Shown: piece by piece, positions 20,711 to 30,571 of the stretch | How positions within the stretch are numbered: the stretch's first letter is position 1 | Layout of the letters: each line of letters starts with the position of its first letter | Program-made: the position numbers and the translations under genes | Notes under the pieces: generated by a model | What the model was told of the DNA's origin: nothing | The model's input: only the letters and a program-made list of their open reading frames with translations | The model's database searches: none | From: a bacterium HR30 | Lineage (GTDB): Bacteria; Desulfobacterota; Binatia; HRBIN30 | Assembly (NCBI GenBank): GCA_002898795.1 | Contig: BEIG01000010.1 | Coordinates: forward strand, 1 to 50,231 | Length of the DNA stretch: 50,231 bases | Reading direction: 5' to 3'

Positions 20711-22212
20711 CTAACCCGCGGGTGCTCGCCCGCAGTCGGTGGCCTGGGTTGTATCTGCAGGCGTGTCGGTCTACCGGTGCGGTGATGCTATCAACGCGCC
20801 TGCGCGAGCAGTTGCGAGAAATTGTAGGCGCCGAGGGGCTCATCGAACCCTACGAGGCACGCAAGGTCTACGAGTGCGACGGTTATACGCTCGAGCGCGC
20901 GGTGCCAGAGCTCGTGGTGCTGCCAGCTTCTACGGTGGAGATGTGCGCGGTCCTACGGCTCCTGCATCGCGCAGGCGTGTCGTTCGTGCCGCGCGGCGCA
21001 GGCACGGGGCTGAGCGGTGGTTGCTTGCCGCTCGAAGCTCCGGTGATGATCGGCACGAGCCGGATGCGCCGGATTCTCGAAGTCGACTCGGTGAACCGGC
21101 GCATCGTGGTCGAAGCGGGCGTGGCCAACCTAGACGTCACACGAGCCGCTGCTCCCTTTGGCTTGCATTATGCGCCGGATCCCTCCAGCCAGGCCGCGTG
21201 CTCGATCGGGGGAAACATCGCGGAGAACTCTGGTGGCCCCCACACCCTCAAGTATGGGGTCACGACCAATCACGTACTGGGCCTGGAACTCGTACTGCCG
21301 GATGGGCAAGCGGTTTGGCTGGGTGGCTGGGTGGACGATGTGCCTGGCTATGACCTGCGGGGATTTGTGGTTGGAAGCGAGGGAACCTGTGGCGTGGTTA
21401 CGCGCGCCATTTTGCGCCTCGTGCGTAACCCTGAAAGCTGGCACACGGCTTTGGCGGTGTTTCCGAGCGTAGCAGCGGCGACGAAGGCGGTGTCGGCCAT
21501 TATCGCTGTGGGGATTGTACCCGCGGCTTTGGAGATGATGGATCGTCTGATCGTGCAGGCGGTGGAACAAGCTTACCACTTTGGTTTCCCTGGAGACGCG
21601 GGTGCAGTGTTGATCGTGGAACTCGATGGTCACCCGGCAACCGTACAGGCAGAAGCGAAAGCGGTCAGGCAACTCTGTCTCGATGCCGGCGCTAGCGAAA
21701 TTCGCACCGCGGCGACGGACCAAGAGCGAGCCGAGTTGTGGAAAAGCCGGAAACGAGCGTTCGGTGCCGTCGGGCGCCTCGCTCCAAGCTACTGCACGCA
21801 AGATGGTGTAGTGCCGCGCACCCGTTTGCCGGAAATTCTGCAACGGATCACCGATGTGGCTGAGCGCTATCGGTTGCGCATCGGCAATGTGTTTCATGCT
21901 GGTGACGGTAATATCCACCCGATCTTGTTGTTCGATGAGCGCAACCCCGATGAGGTTCAGCGCGTGCTCGCGGCGGGTCGCGAGATCCTGGCTGCATGCG
22001 TGGAATTGGGCGGGAGCATTACTGGGGAGCATGGAGTGGGGGTGGAGAAGATCGACCAGATGCCGCTGCTGTTCACGCCGCAAGACTTGATCGTGATGCA
22101 GGCGCTGCGACGAGCCTTCGACCCGTTGGAACGCTGCAACCCGGGCAAAATCTTTCCGCGCCCCGGAGGTTGCGTCGAAGTGGTGCGACCCCGTCGCCAA
22201 GTTCCGGTATGA
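20707..22212 (+). CDS. glcD: Glycolate/D-lactate oxidase FAD-binding subunit GlcD-like
   Basis: PRGAGTGLSGGCLPLEAPVMIGTSRM...NRRIVVEAGVANLDV...YAPDPSSQAACSIGGNIAENSGGPHTLKYGVTTNHVLGLE; GTGA overlap with preceding stop, alternative ATG at 20785. Confidence 0.92.
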   Translation: MTNPRVLARSRWPGLYLQACRSTGAVMLSTRLREQLREIVGAEGLIEPYEARKVYECDGYTLERAVPELVVLPASTVEMCAVLRLLHRAGVSFVPRGAGTGLSGGCLPLEAPVMIGTSRMRRILEVDSVNRRIVVEAGVANLDVTRAAAPFGLHYAPDPSSQAACSIGGNIAENSGGPHTLKYGVTTNHVLGLELVLPDGQAVWLGGWVDDVPGYDLRGFVVGSEGTCGVVTRAILRLVRNPESWHTALAVFPSVAAATKAVSAIIAVGIVPAALEMMDRLIVQAVEQAYHFGFPGDAGAVLIVELDGHPATVQAEAKAVRQLCLDAGASEIRTAATDQERAELWKSRKRAFGAVGRLAPSYCTQDGVVPRTRLPEILQRITDVAERYRLRIGNVFHAGDGNIHPILLFDERNPDEVQRVLAAGREILAACVELGGSITGEHGVGVEKIDQMPLLFTPQDLIVMQALRRAFDPLERCNPGKIFPRPGGCVEVVRPRRQVPV

Positions 22213-22216
22213 GGCA

Positions 22217-23521
22217 ATGAGCGTGCCGAGTGAAGCTTTGGCTCGCGAGCTTGCAGCACGATTGCCTCCTGAATCGGTTTGCACCGATCGAGCGGAGCGC
22301 CAACGTTTTGCTTTGGGCGGTGTGCCACCCCAAGCCGTGGTCTATCCTTCAAGCGAAGAGGAGGTCGCTACCGCCGTGGCTTGTTGCGCGGAGCTCAGGG
22401 CTGCGCTTGTGCCGTGGGGCGGCGGGGCGCGACAGCGTCAAGTGCCCCCACCGTGGCAGTACGATGTGGCGCTCGTGTTGTCGCGCTTGAATCGCGTGCT
22501 CCGCTACGAGCCCGACGATCTCACGATGACCGTACAGTGCGGCTGCCGCATGGATTCGCTGGCCGCAGTTTTGGCGGCCAGGAGACAGTGGCTCCCGTTC
22601 GACGTTGCCCTACCAGGCGAGAGTACCGTGGGCGGAGTGGTGGCAAGTGCCACGGTTGGCTGGGAGCGGTCGGGACAACTTTCGACCCGAGACCTTTTGC
22701 TCGGTGTGACGTTCGTGGCAGGCAGGGGCGAGGTCGTGCGCGGGGGCGGCTCTGTGGTCAAGAACGTGGCTGGCTACGACATGATGCGCCTCGTTGCTGG
22801 TTCGTGGGGTACGCTCGGTGTGGTCACACAAGTGACTTGGAAGTTGCTGCCAGAGCCTCCGGAAAAAGCGGTCGGGTGGGTCGGTTGCCGAAGCCTCGCC
22901 CGTGCGATCGAGCAGGCGCTGGCAGGTGACCGGGTACGACCGCAGCCGAGCGGCTTGGCCGTGGTGGGGTTTGGGTCCGGCGCGGCCGTGGCCGACCCTC
23001 AGCGCGCTGGCGTTGTGGTGGCATACACTGGCAGCGCCGGGGAAGTGCAGGAGGGCAAGTCGGCTTTCGAGGAGGAAGTGGAAGATGTGCATTGGTTTCC
23101 TCACCTGGGTGCTGCAACTGGCTTGGTGCGACGAATTCGTGACTTCTCGCTCGTGGGACCCACGCACCCTTGGGCCGCGGGACTCCGCCTAGCGTTGCTG
23201 CCAAGCGACCTTGCAGCTTGTGTGGAGGAACTGACAGCCTTCCTCGATGAGGACAACACTAGCGTGTGCATCTGGCCGCAGCGGGGCACGGTGTACGTGC
23301 GTTTCACCGAGCAGAGCGAGCGAAGCCTGATGCGGCGCGCCTTTTTGTGGGCAGCCGAGTTTGCCCAGGAGCATCGCGGCTGGGCGTGGCCCGATTGGTG
23401 GCCCGAAGGTTGGGAGTTCGACGCCGTCTCCCTTCCTCACTTGTACCTGTCTCGACACATCAAAGATGCACTCGACCCGATGGGGATTTTCAGCCCCGGA
23501 CGCTACTGGAGGCACTGGTAA
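22217..23521 (+). CDS. glcE: Glycolate oxidase FAD-binding subunit GlcE-like
   Basis: VPWGGGARQRQ, STVGGVVASATVGWERSG, DLLLGVTFVAGRGEVVRGGGSVVKNVAGYDMMRLVAGSWGTLGVVTQVTWKLLPEP. Confidence 0.9.
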   Translation: MSVPSEALARELAARLPPESVCTDRAERQRFALGGVPPQAVVYPSSEEEVATAVACCAELRAALVPWGGGARQRQVPPPWQYDVALVLSRLNRVLRYEPDDLTMTVQCGCRMDSLAAVLAARRQWLPFDVALPGESTVGGVVASATVGWERSGQLSTRDLLLGVTFVAGRGEVVRGGGSVVKNVAGYDMMRLVAGSWGTLGVVTQVTWKLLPEPPEKAVGWVGCRSLARAIEQALAGDRVRPQPSGLAVVGFGSGAAVADPQRAGVVVAYTGSAGEVQEGKSAFEEEVEDVHWFPHLGAATGLVRRIRDFSLVGPTHPWAAGLRLALLPSDLAACVEELTAFLDEDNTSVCIWPQRGTVYVRFTEQSERSLMRRAFLWAAEFAQEHRGWAWPDWWPEGWEFDAVSLPHLYLSRHIKDALDPMGIFSPGRYWRHW

Positions 23522-24825
23522 TGGCCCAAGCGGTAGGGAGCCAAGGGATACAGGCCCACGTGCCCATGGCGCGTTTACTAGAGTGTGTGCACTGTGGTTT
23601 ATGTTTGCCCGCTTGCCCGACTTACTTGGAACTCGGGCATGAGGCGGATTCGCCGCGGGGACGCATCCATTTGATCCGCGAGCTGGTAGAAGGGCGCATG
23701 CCGCTTGGGCGCGACGCGGTGCGCCACTTGGATCTGTGCTTGGGCTGCCTTGGGTGCGAGACGGCATGCCCTTCTGGCGTGCATTACCGCGAGCTCATCG
23801 AGGGTGCGCGGGTGGCGCTCGAAGAATCTTACCGCCGCCGCTGGCGGGAGAGGTTGCTGCGGCGCTTCGTGCTCGAGGTGTTTCCCTACCCACACCGCCT
23901 GGCGGCGCTGCTGTGGCCCGTAAGGATCGCGGATCGGCTTGGGCTTGGCGAGCTGCTGCGGAAGCTGCCGTTGGCGGAGATGGTTCCCCCACGAGAGAGC
24001 AGGCAGCAGTGGGATCCCCCGACGCTGATTTCCGCTCGGGGCACGCGGCGCTATCGCGTGGCCCTGTTTCGCGGCTGCGTGGCTCGGGTCCTGTTCCCTG
24101 GAGTAGAAGCCGCTTTGGTTCGCGTTCTGACCGACAATGGTTGCGACGTGCTCGTACCAGGAGAACAAGGTTGCTGTGGGGCATTGGCGGCGCACCAGGG
24201 TGATCGTGTTCGCGCCACGGCATCGGTAGGTGCTGTCGTCCGGTCCTTCGCAGAGCCCGTGGACGCCATTTTGGTTACGGCCGCCGGTTGCGGTGCCTTC
24301 TTGCGCTCCTACGGGCATTGGGCGAAGGGTACAGAGTTGGAAGAGACCGCTCGAAGGGTTGCCTCGCGCGTGCGCGACGCCACAGAGTTTTTGTCCGGCC
24401 TCGACTTACCTCGCCCGAGTCGTCCGCTCGGCTGGAGGGTGGCGTACCACCATGCCTGCCACTTGGCCCACGCGCAAGGAATCCGCGAGGAACCTATGCG
24501 TTTGTTGCGGCTTGCGGGCGCGGAACTGGTGCCTTTTGAAGAAGCTGACCTTTGTTGTGGCAGCGCTGGCTCTTACAACATTCTCGAGCCGAAGCTTGCC
24601 CGGCGCCTTGGAGAACGGAAAGCGCGAAACATCCGAACAAGCGGTGCAGAGGTTGTCGCCGTGGCGAATCCGGGTTGTTCCATCCAAATCCGAGCAGCGC
24701 TGCGACGTGTTGGAACTCCCCTACCAGTTTTGCATCCCGTGGAAATTCTGGATGCGGCGTACCGTGGCAACGCACAACTCGGGTCAGAGCTGGCTGCCGC
24801 CCCCCTGTCTGGTCAACCAACTTAA
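23521..24825 (+). CDS. glcF: Glycolate oxidase Fe-S subunit GlcF-like
   Basis: ECVHCGLCLPACPTYLELGHEADSPRGRIHLIRE, CLGCLGCETACPSGVHYRELIEGAR, GCCGAL and DLCCGSAGSYNIL CCG motifs; TAATG overlap with glcE stop. Confidence 0.93.
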   Translation: MAQAVGSQGIQAHVPMARLLECVHCGLCLPACPTYLELGHEADSPRGRIHLIRELVEGRMPLGRDAVRHLDLCLGCLGCETACPSGVHYRELIEGARVALEESYRRRWRERLLRRFVLEVFPYPHRLAALLWPVRIADRLGLGELLRKLPLAEMVPPRESRQQWDPPTLISARGTRRYRVALFRGCVARVLFPGVEAALVRVLTDNGCDVLVPGEQGCCGALAAHQGDRVRATASVGAVVRSFAEPVDAILVTAAGCGAFLRSYGHWAKGTELEETARRVASRVRDATEFLSGLDLPRPSRPLGWRVAYHHACHLAHAQGIREEPMRLLRLAGAELVPFEEADLCCGSAGSYNILEPKLARRLGERKARNIRTSGAEVVAVANPGCSIQIRAALRRVGTPLPVLHPVEILDAAYRGNAQLGSELAAAPLSGQPT

Positions 24826-25586
24826 TGCGTTGATGATCCGGGGGTGGCAGCCGAAGCGGCAGGCTCCAAGTGGACGAGCAATCGGCGCACGGCCGTGTGT
24901 ACCTTGTGGGTGGGCCAGAGTTCGTGTTCAGGCCGGCGGTAATAAGAGCGGGCTACGAACACAGTCAGCCATTGCACCGGAACTCTTGCGCTGTAAAGCG
25001 CGCGCCCGTCGGGTTCGATCAGCTCCAAATATAGCCACATTGCGGTAACCCATTGCGGCATGTCCAAGATTGGTTGCCCGTGGAACTCCATGACCTCGTC
25101 GTCGAACCGAGGCCAGGGTGGCTCTCCGGTGCGCAGCATCAGGCTACCTTCGCGGGTCCAGGTGACCGCTAACACATCCACGTTGTGGGAGCGGGCCAGG
25201 TCGCGTGCAACGTAGGCGCGGGCGGTCTCCAGTTTCTTCCGATCGGGCTCGCCCGTGAGGGGATTGAACAGCCCACCGATTTGGCTTGCATAGCGGCGCC
25301 AAACCGGTCCCACGACATCGCTGCCGACGACCTGGTATCCCCGTTTTCGCAATAGGTCGCTCAGCGCAAACTCAATATCGCTGGCAACTTTCTCTCGGCG
25401 GAATCCCGACACGGCCACTCCGGGAGGCAAAATACCGATGGTTCGCACTACGCGCTGGAACTCCTCGCGCGGTACAAGGTAGGGGTCGAAGTCCTTGGTG
25501 GCCGGGCACCCACTGACCACGGCGAGGAGAAACACCAAGAATGGTGCGGAACACTGGAAGCGTTGCTGTCGCCTTGGCCGCCTCAT
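24822..25586 (-). CDS. Hypothetical lipoprotein
   Basis: MRRPRRQQRFQCSAPFLVFLLAVVSGCPATKD lipobox; ATG at 25584-25586 overlaps stop of upstream M48 gene (ATGA). Confidence 0.75.
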   Translation of the reverse strand: MRRPRRQQRFQCSAPFLVFLLAVVSGCPATKDFDPYLVPREEFQRVVRTIGILPPGVAVSGFRREKVASDIEFALSDLLRKRGYQVVGSDVVGPVWRRYASQIGGLFNPLTGEPDRKKLETARAYVARDLARSHNVDVLAVTWTREGSLMLRTGEPPWPRFDDEVMEFHGQPILDMPQWVTAMWLYLELIEPDGRALYSARVPVQWLTVFVARSYYRRPEHELWPTHKVHTAVRRLLVHLEPAASAATPGSSTH

Positions 25587-26800
25587 CGTGAACTCTGCTC
25601 GATTTCTTCGAGGATGCCTTGCACAATGGCCCGGTCCAATGCCTCCGGTGCCAGCTCGACGTAGCGTGTGAGATGTTTCCGCGCACAGGCCAGGTTGCCC
25701 TGTTCGCGACAAAGCAGGCCAGCCTCCCGGTGGGCAGGTGCAAAGCGAGCATCCAGCGCGAGTGCATGGGCATATGCCTCGGCTGCTGCCTCCAAGTTAC
25801 GTTCCCGCGTGTGTCGGCGATGCCAATCGCCGAGCGCCACGTAGCCGTCGGGTCGGTTGGGCAATGCGCGAATATGTTGGTCGATCAGGAAACGGGCTCG
25901 CTCGAAGCGCCGAAGTTTCATGTTGGTTGCCGCTACTTCGAGGCGCACTGTTGCCGTGTGTTCATGGTAGGTGGAGTCGCTGGAACGAGCGGGTGAAGCG
26001 GTAGAGCCAGTCGTGTTCATTTGCTGCCAGGCTTGCACGCGCTGCAGCCGGTCGGTCGTTGCCGGGTGGTTGCCGTAGAAATATGGTTCTTCCACCAAAC
26101 GCTCGGCGGCGAGCTGTTGTTCTTCTTGCAACAGACGCTGCATTGCCTCTAGGCACGCCGCGCCATCGTAACCGGCTGCACGTACGGCTTCCCACGCGCG
26201 CCGATCTGCCTCGTACTCGAGTTCGCGTGCGAAGCCCCGTACTTGCCACAATAGCAAGGAGGCGTGGGGACCTCCGAGAAGTTCGAACACGAGCGAAGGG
26301 CCTGGGAGTAGTATGGCCAAGCCGCCAGAGCCATACAGGAGCACGGCAAAGACGCTGCGTACAGTGCTGACAGCGCGCTGGTCGTGCAAGCTCTGGGCGT
26401 ACGCATGGCGTTCGGCAAAGTGAGTGATCTCGTGCCCGAGCACGCAGGCCAGCTCTCCCTCGCTGTCGAGCTGTGCCAAAAGGCCCTCGGACACAAAAAG
26501 CTTGCCGTTGGGGAGAACGAAGGCGTTCAAGAAAGGGTCGCGAATAACGCCGATCGCAACCGACTGCGACTCCAAGTGGAAGAAGGGTAGAAGACGCAAG
26601 GTGACTGCGCGGAGATAGTGGTCGAGGTCGGCGTCGGCGCGCAGGACCATGCGCTTCTGCAAGGTTTGGCTCAGTTCTTCCGCCTTCTCCCACAGCTTGC
26701 GCTCCTCTGGGGTTTGCGGCGCAGGCACTCCCACGAAGGGTTCGACATGTGGGCGGGGACAGCCTGAAAGCGCCAGAACCGTTGCGGCGGCGAACAACAT
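25583..26800 (-). CDS. M48-family metallopeptidase lipoprotein with C-terminal TPR-like region
   Basis: Lipobox VLALSGC; ACVLGHEITHFAERHA (HExxH); FARELEYEADRRAWEA third ligand; TPR-like ALGDWHRRHTRERNLEAAAEAYAHALALDARFAPAHREAG. Confidence 0.9.
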   Translation of the reverse strand: MLFAAATVLALSGCPRPHVEPFVGVPAPQTPEERKLWEKAEELSQTLQKRMVLRADADLDHYLRAVTLRLLPFFHLESQSVAIGVIRDPFLNAFVLPNGKLFVSEGLLAQLDSEGELACVLGHEITHFAERHAYAQSLHDQRAVSTVRSVFAVLLYGSGGLAILLPGPSLVFELLGGPHASLLLWQVRGFARELEYEADRRAWEAVRAAGYDGAACLEAMQRLLQEEQQLAAERLVEEPYFYGNHPATTDRLQRVQAWQQMNTTGSTASPARSSDSTYHEHTATVRLEVAATNMKLRRFERARFLIDQHIRALPNRPDGYVALGDWHRRHTRERNLEAAAEAYAHALALDARFAPAHREAGLLCREQGNLACARKHLTRYVELAPEALDRAIVQGILEEIEQSSR

Positions 26801-27013
26801 CCGCCGTGGCAAATGAAATAGTGTACCGGCAACGTCCCCACGACAATTCACGGAACACCCGCAAAAAGTCTTAGGCCGCCTTTTGGTGGCAACGCAACCA
26901 AGAAGTGATGCGTTCGGCACCCCGCGAGGGGATGCAGAGGCGCATTGGGCGTTGACTAAAGTGACCGCACGGCACAGAAGTGTACGGCACAGCATCCGAC
27001 GTAGGAAAACCGC

Positions 27014-27811
27014 ATGGGCACGGCAGCGTCCAGGTGTGAGAGGTTTTCTTCGCTGGCCAAGACGTTCTATGCGGCGGCGTGGATTCTCCTTTGCGCGACT
27101 CAAGCGTGCGGGCCGATTCCACCAACCCTGCGCATGCCTGAGGCAAACCCCTGGCGGGTCCCCGCAGAGGAGTTTGCCTTGCGGGCGCACACGGTGTGCA
27201 TCTTCCCGACGTCGGCGCCAATCGAGGAGCTCGAGGATCGTGCTCAGGAATTTGGGCGGTTGGCCGCGCAGGAGTTGAGGGGTGCTGGGTTGAAGGCGGT
27301 GGTTTTGTCGGAGGAGGATGCGCAAGGTTTACTGGAACACGCCGTTGCCGACGTGGGCGGCGTGGTCGACCCGGAAGTTGGTTGGGTGGACATGGACCGC
27401 GTACACTCCGTGGTCAAACGGCAGCGCGAACTCGCGCGCCAGATTCACGGCTGTGACGCATTCTTAGGGCTCTCCGTGGTGATGGTTCGAGCGCCTTTTA
27501 GCGACGGCTTGGTCAAATGGGACGGGCGTGAAGCGAAAATACAAGACTACCTGAGCGCAATGGGCAATTCGGGGTGGACCACCGTTCTCTCCCTCCATGC
27601 ACGGGTGAGTGACCTGAACAACGAGGAGTTGTACTTTTTTGCTGGCGGCATTCAGCCGGTGATCGAAGTGAAAACGTTCTCTCTGCCCTACGAGCCAATC
27701 TGGCGCGCGAAAAACCCTGAAGAGCTGCTTTTATCGGAGAGCGACAATCACAGGGCTGTTCTCCTGGCTCTGGGCCCGTTGTTGCCTGCCGTGCGCGGCG
27801 CGGCCCGTTGA
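27014..27811 (+). CDS. Hypothetical lipoprotein
   Basis: Signal peptide plus lipobox-like LLCATQACGP; continuous ORF in the GC-rich coding pattern. Confidence 0.65.
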   Translation: MGTAASRCERFSSLAKTFYAAAWILLCATQACGPIPPTLRMPEANPWRVPAEEFALRAHTVCIFPTSAPIEELEDRAQEFGRLAAQELRGAGLKAVVLSEEDAQGLLEHAVADVGGVVDPEVGWVDMDRVHSVVKRQRELARQIHGCDAFLGLSVVMVRAPFSDGLVKWDGREAKIQDYLSAMGNSGWTTVLSLHARVSDLNNEELYFFAGGIQPVIEVKTFSLPYEPIWRAKNPEELLLSESDNHRAVLLALGPLLPAVRGAAR

Positions 27812-27825
27812 TCGCGAAGCAACCC

Positions 27826-27850
27826 CGGGGAGTTCAACCGATTCTCCCCG
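27826..27850 (+). terminator. Candidate stem-loop downstream of the 27811 gene
   Basis: cggggag (27826-27832) ... ctccccg (27844-27850), 7-bp perfect stem, 11-nt loop; no U tract. Confidence 0.3.
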
Positions 27851-28074
27851 ATTCCACCTCTGTGCTGCTCTGGCAAGAACACCAGCGCGATGCACGCCCC
27901 AGTGTCGGAGGGCGGTTGGTCAAACGCCGAGCAGAATCCAAAACTGCTGGTGGCTTACGACTAGCGCCGTTCGGCTGTGTGCGTTCCCTTTCGGTGCCTG
28001 CGGCGAAACATTCCCAATCTTCGCGTACGGTTTCAAAGTCGGTCGCCGGAGTGCGGGCTTACAGAGCTGGGGCG

Positions 28075-29463
28075 TCACGAACGAGCCTTGCGGTGGGACC
28101 CCGGGCTTTGGCCCAGAGCAGCCTGGTCGAGTTCCTGTGCGATTTGTTCCAAAGTTTTGCCGCGGGTTTCCGGTGCGTAGCGAAGCACAAGGAGTGCTCC
28201 AATCACGGGTCCAATCGCCATGATTCCCACCGAGAGAGGGATGCCAATGCGATCGGCCAGCATGCCGATGAGCAGAGGAGTGACGATTTCTGTGACGCGG
28301 CCGAACAAGTTCGTGGTCCAACTGTAACCCGTGGCCCGAATCTCCGTCGGGAAAAGCTCGGTCGCATACGTCGAGGTTACCGAGTTCGCCCCGAGAAAGC
28401 ACACAATGCAAGCTGACATGAGCAGCGTTTGCACCGCTACGCTGGGTATCGGTACCATGAACAAGGCGAAGATAAAGCCAGCAGCTCCGAAGTAGTACAG
28501 GGCGCAAGATAAGCGCCGCCCCAAGCGGTTCATGAAGAAGCCGGCTAACGGGGCACCGACCAAGAAGCCGACAATGTAGGCACCAGCGACGACCACCGTG
28601 TAATCCTGGGCAGAGAAATGGAGGTTCCGCGCCGCGTGAATCGTCCAGAAGGTTACTGCGGGAGAGGTGACCATGTGATTGCAGTTCCAGATCAAGGTGA
28701 CCAAGAGAGACCGCGTCCGGTAGCGCCGCTGAAAAGGAACCTTGAAGGCGGCTAACTGCTCGCGCCACGAGCGATTCGAGTGTCCGTCGTTCCGGAGCTG
28801 TTCGAACCTACGGGTTTCCCGCATTCCGAGGCGAACGAGGACGACCAGCACAACCGGGACCAGCCCGAGCAAATACATCGTGCGCCAGTCGTAATGAGCC
28901 AGGACCCATCGTGCGGTCAGGAAGGAGAGGATGGTCCCGAAGGCTCCCATGCCCGCAAGGAGAGAGACCCCGAAACTCCGAAAACGTGTCGGGTACTCTT
29001 CTCCGATAATGATCAGTGCCAGAGCGAACTCGGCAGCAAGAAAAATCCGGGCACAAAACTGCCAAAGCGTAAAGCTGTACACGTCGACCGCATAGGCAGT
29101 AAGGCCGGTAAACAGCGCGTAACCGAAAATAGTGAGCGTAATGATCGGGCGGCGACCAAAGCGGTCGGCCAAGGCTAGGACAAAAAACGAAACCACCGCA
29201 CCGATGCGAATGACCAGGTTGACCAAACCCCACTGCGTGTGGTTGAGGTTGTACAACTGTTGGATTTGTGGGGCGACGGTGGAAAGAATGGCCACGTTGA
29301 ACGCGTCGAAAACCGTGGCCGAAACGAGCATCCCGAGCAGCGCCCACAAGTAAGGGCTCATTTGGGCCGCTTCGGTCACACGGTCCGATGCTGCGACCGG
29401 CCGGTCTGAAGGGCCGGGCACACCCATCCGTTTTGCCTCACTCGATCTTTGCGAACCCGCCAT
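28075..29463 (-). CDS. MFS transporter (sugar/metabolite:H+ symporter type)
   Basis: 12-TM hydrophobic pattern; RIGAVVSFFVLALADRFGRRPIITLTIFGYAL; ELFPTEIRATGYSWTTNLFGRV. Start placed at internal ATG to avoid overlap. Confidence 0.9.
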   Translation of the reverse strand: MAGSQRSSEAKRMGVPGPSDRPVAASDRVTEAAQMSPYLWALLGMLVSATVFDAFNVAILSTVAPQIQQLYNLNHTQWGLVNLVIRIGAVVSFFVLALADRFGRRPIITLTIFGYALFTGLTAYAVDVYSFTLWQFCARIFLAAEFALALIIIGEEYPTRFRSFGVSLLAGMGAFGTILSFLTARWVLAHYDWRTMYLLGLVPVVLVVLVRLGMRETRRFEQLRNDGHSNRSWREQLAAFKVPFQRRYRTRSLLVTLIWNCNHMVTSPAVTFWTIHAARNLHFSAQDYTVVVAGAYIVGFLVGAPLAGFFMNRLGRRLSCALYYFGAAGFIFALFMVPIPSVAVQTLLMSACIVCFLGANSVTSTYATELFPTEIRATGYSWTTNLFGRVTEIVTPLLIGMLADRIGIPLSVGIMAIGPVIGALLVLRYAPETRGKTLEQIAQELDQAALGQSPGSHRKARS

Positions 29464-29483
29464 ACGCCACTTTCTGTACCTGC

Positions 29484-30257
29484 TCAGCGGCCAGCCCAGC
29501 GAGGATGGCGCTTCTCGATGAAAGCGCACATGCCCTCCTGAGCGTCACTGGCAAGGGCGTTAAGACTCATCACTTCTTTGGCGTACGCGTACGCCTGGTG
29601 CTGGTCGAGGTCGATTTGCCGGTAGAAAGCCTGTTTTCCCAAGCCCACGGTAAAGGAGCTGGCTTCGACAATCCGTTGAGCCAACTCTTCCACGGCTTGG
29701 TCCAAGTCCGACTCCGGGACCACGCGGTTCACTAAACCCCAAGCACAAGCGGTCGGGGCATCGATTGGCGTTCCAGTCAAAAGCATTTCCATGGCACGTT
29801 TACGCCCAATGGCGCGAGTCAACGCAACCATGGGGGTGCTGCAAAAGAGACCGATGCGTACACCTGGGGTGGCAAAGCTGGCGCTGTCGGCGCAGATGGC
29901 CAAATCGCAACTGGCCACGAGCTGGCAGCCGGCAGCGGTGGCAATGCCATGAACGCGTGCGATGACCGGCTGGGGAATCCGTTGGATGGTTTCCATCAGG
30001 CACGTGCATTGATCGAACAACGCGCGGTAGAAACTTGCATCCCGCGATCGCATTTCGGTCAGATCATGGCCTGCACAAAATGCCGGGCCGTCACCCGCGA
30101 GAACGATCACGCGGGTGTCGGAATCGGCAGCAAGCGCGTCAAACGCATCGACCAGTTCGCGCATCATCGTCATCGACAACGCGTTGCGGCGCTCGGGTCG
30201 GCTCAGGGTCACGCGTGCGACCACGCCCTTTGTGACACGAATGTTTTGCCAATCCAT
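29484..30257 (-). CDS. Enoyl-CoA hydratase/isomerase family protein
   Basis: MDWQNIRVTKGVVARVTLSRPERRNALSMTMMRELVDAF...GPAFCAGHDLTEM...HGIATAAGCQLVASCDLAICADSASFATPGVRIGLF. Confidence 0.93.
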   Translation of the reverse strand: MDWQNIRVTKGVVARVTLSRPERRNALSMTMMRELVDAFDALAADSDTRVIVLAGDGPAFCAGHDLTEMRSRDASFYRALFDQCTCLMETIQRIPQPVIARVHGIATAAGCQLVASCDLAICADSASFATPGVRIGLFCSTPMVALTRAIGRKRAMEMLLTGTPIDAPTACAWGLVNRVVPESDLDQAVEELAQRIVEASSFTVGLGKQAFYRQIDLDQHQAYAYAKEVMSLNALASDAQEGMCAFIEKRHPRWAGR

Positions 30258-30571
30258 GCACGAATCCTCCTCGTACTGCGGAACGAACCTACCACATGCG
30301 GGGCGAAACGCGACTGTCTCGAGGGGCGTGAAGCAAAGGCTCCTCTTGTTGGCAGTGCGGCAACCGGTAACCAGGCGTCGCCTGAACGTGGTGACTTCCG
30401 TGTGCTCCATGTGCGACCTTACAGTCGTGTTGGCGGTGGAACCGCAAAACGGACTTCGCGACGCGGTACGAGCGACGAATTTTCGCTGGAAGCAGCCGGC
30501 GAATTCCAGTAACGTGCGAAAGTACGCCCCTGGGTAGGGCATGGTCGGTGAAGAAGGAAGGAGAGAGCTGC

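Noticed and set aside
21130-22284. 384-aa minus-strand ORF opposite glcD
   Set aside because: Antisense shadow of the well-conserved FAD-binding domain gene; low-complexity, no recognisable family.
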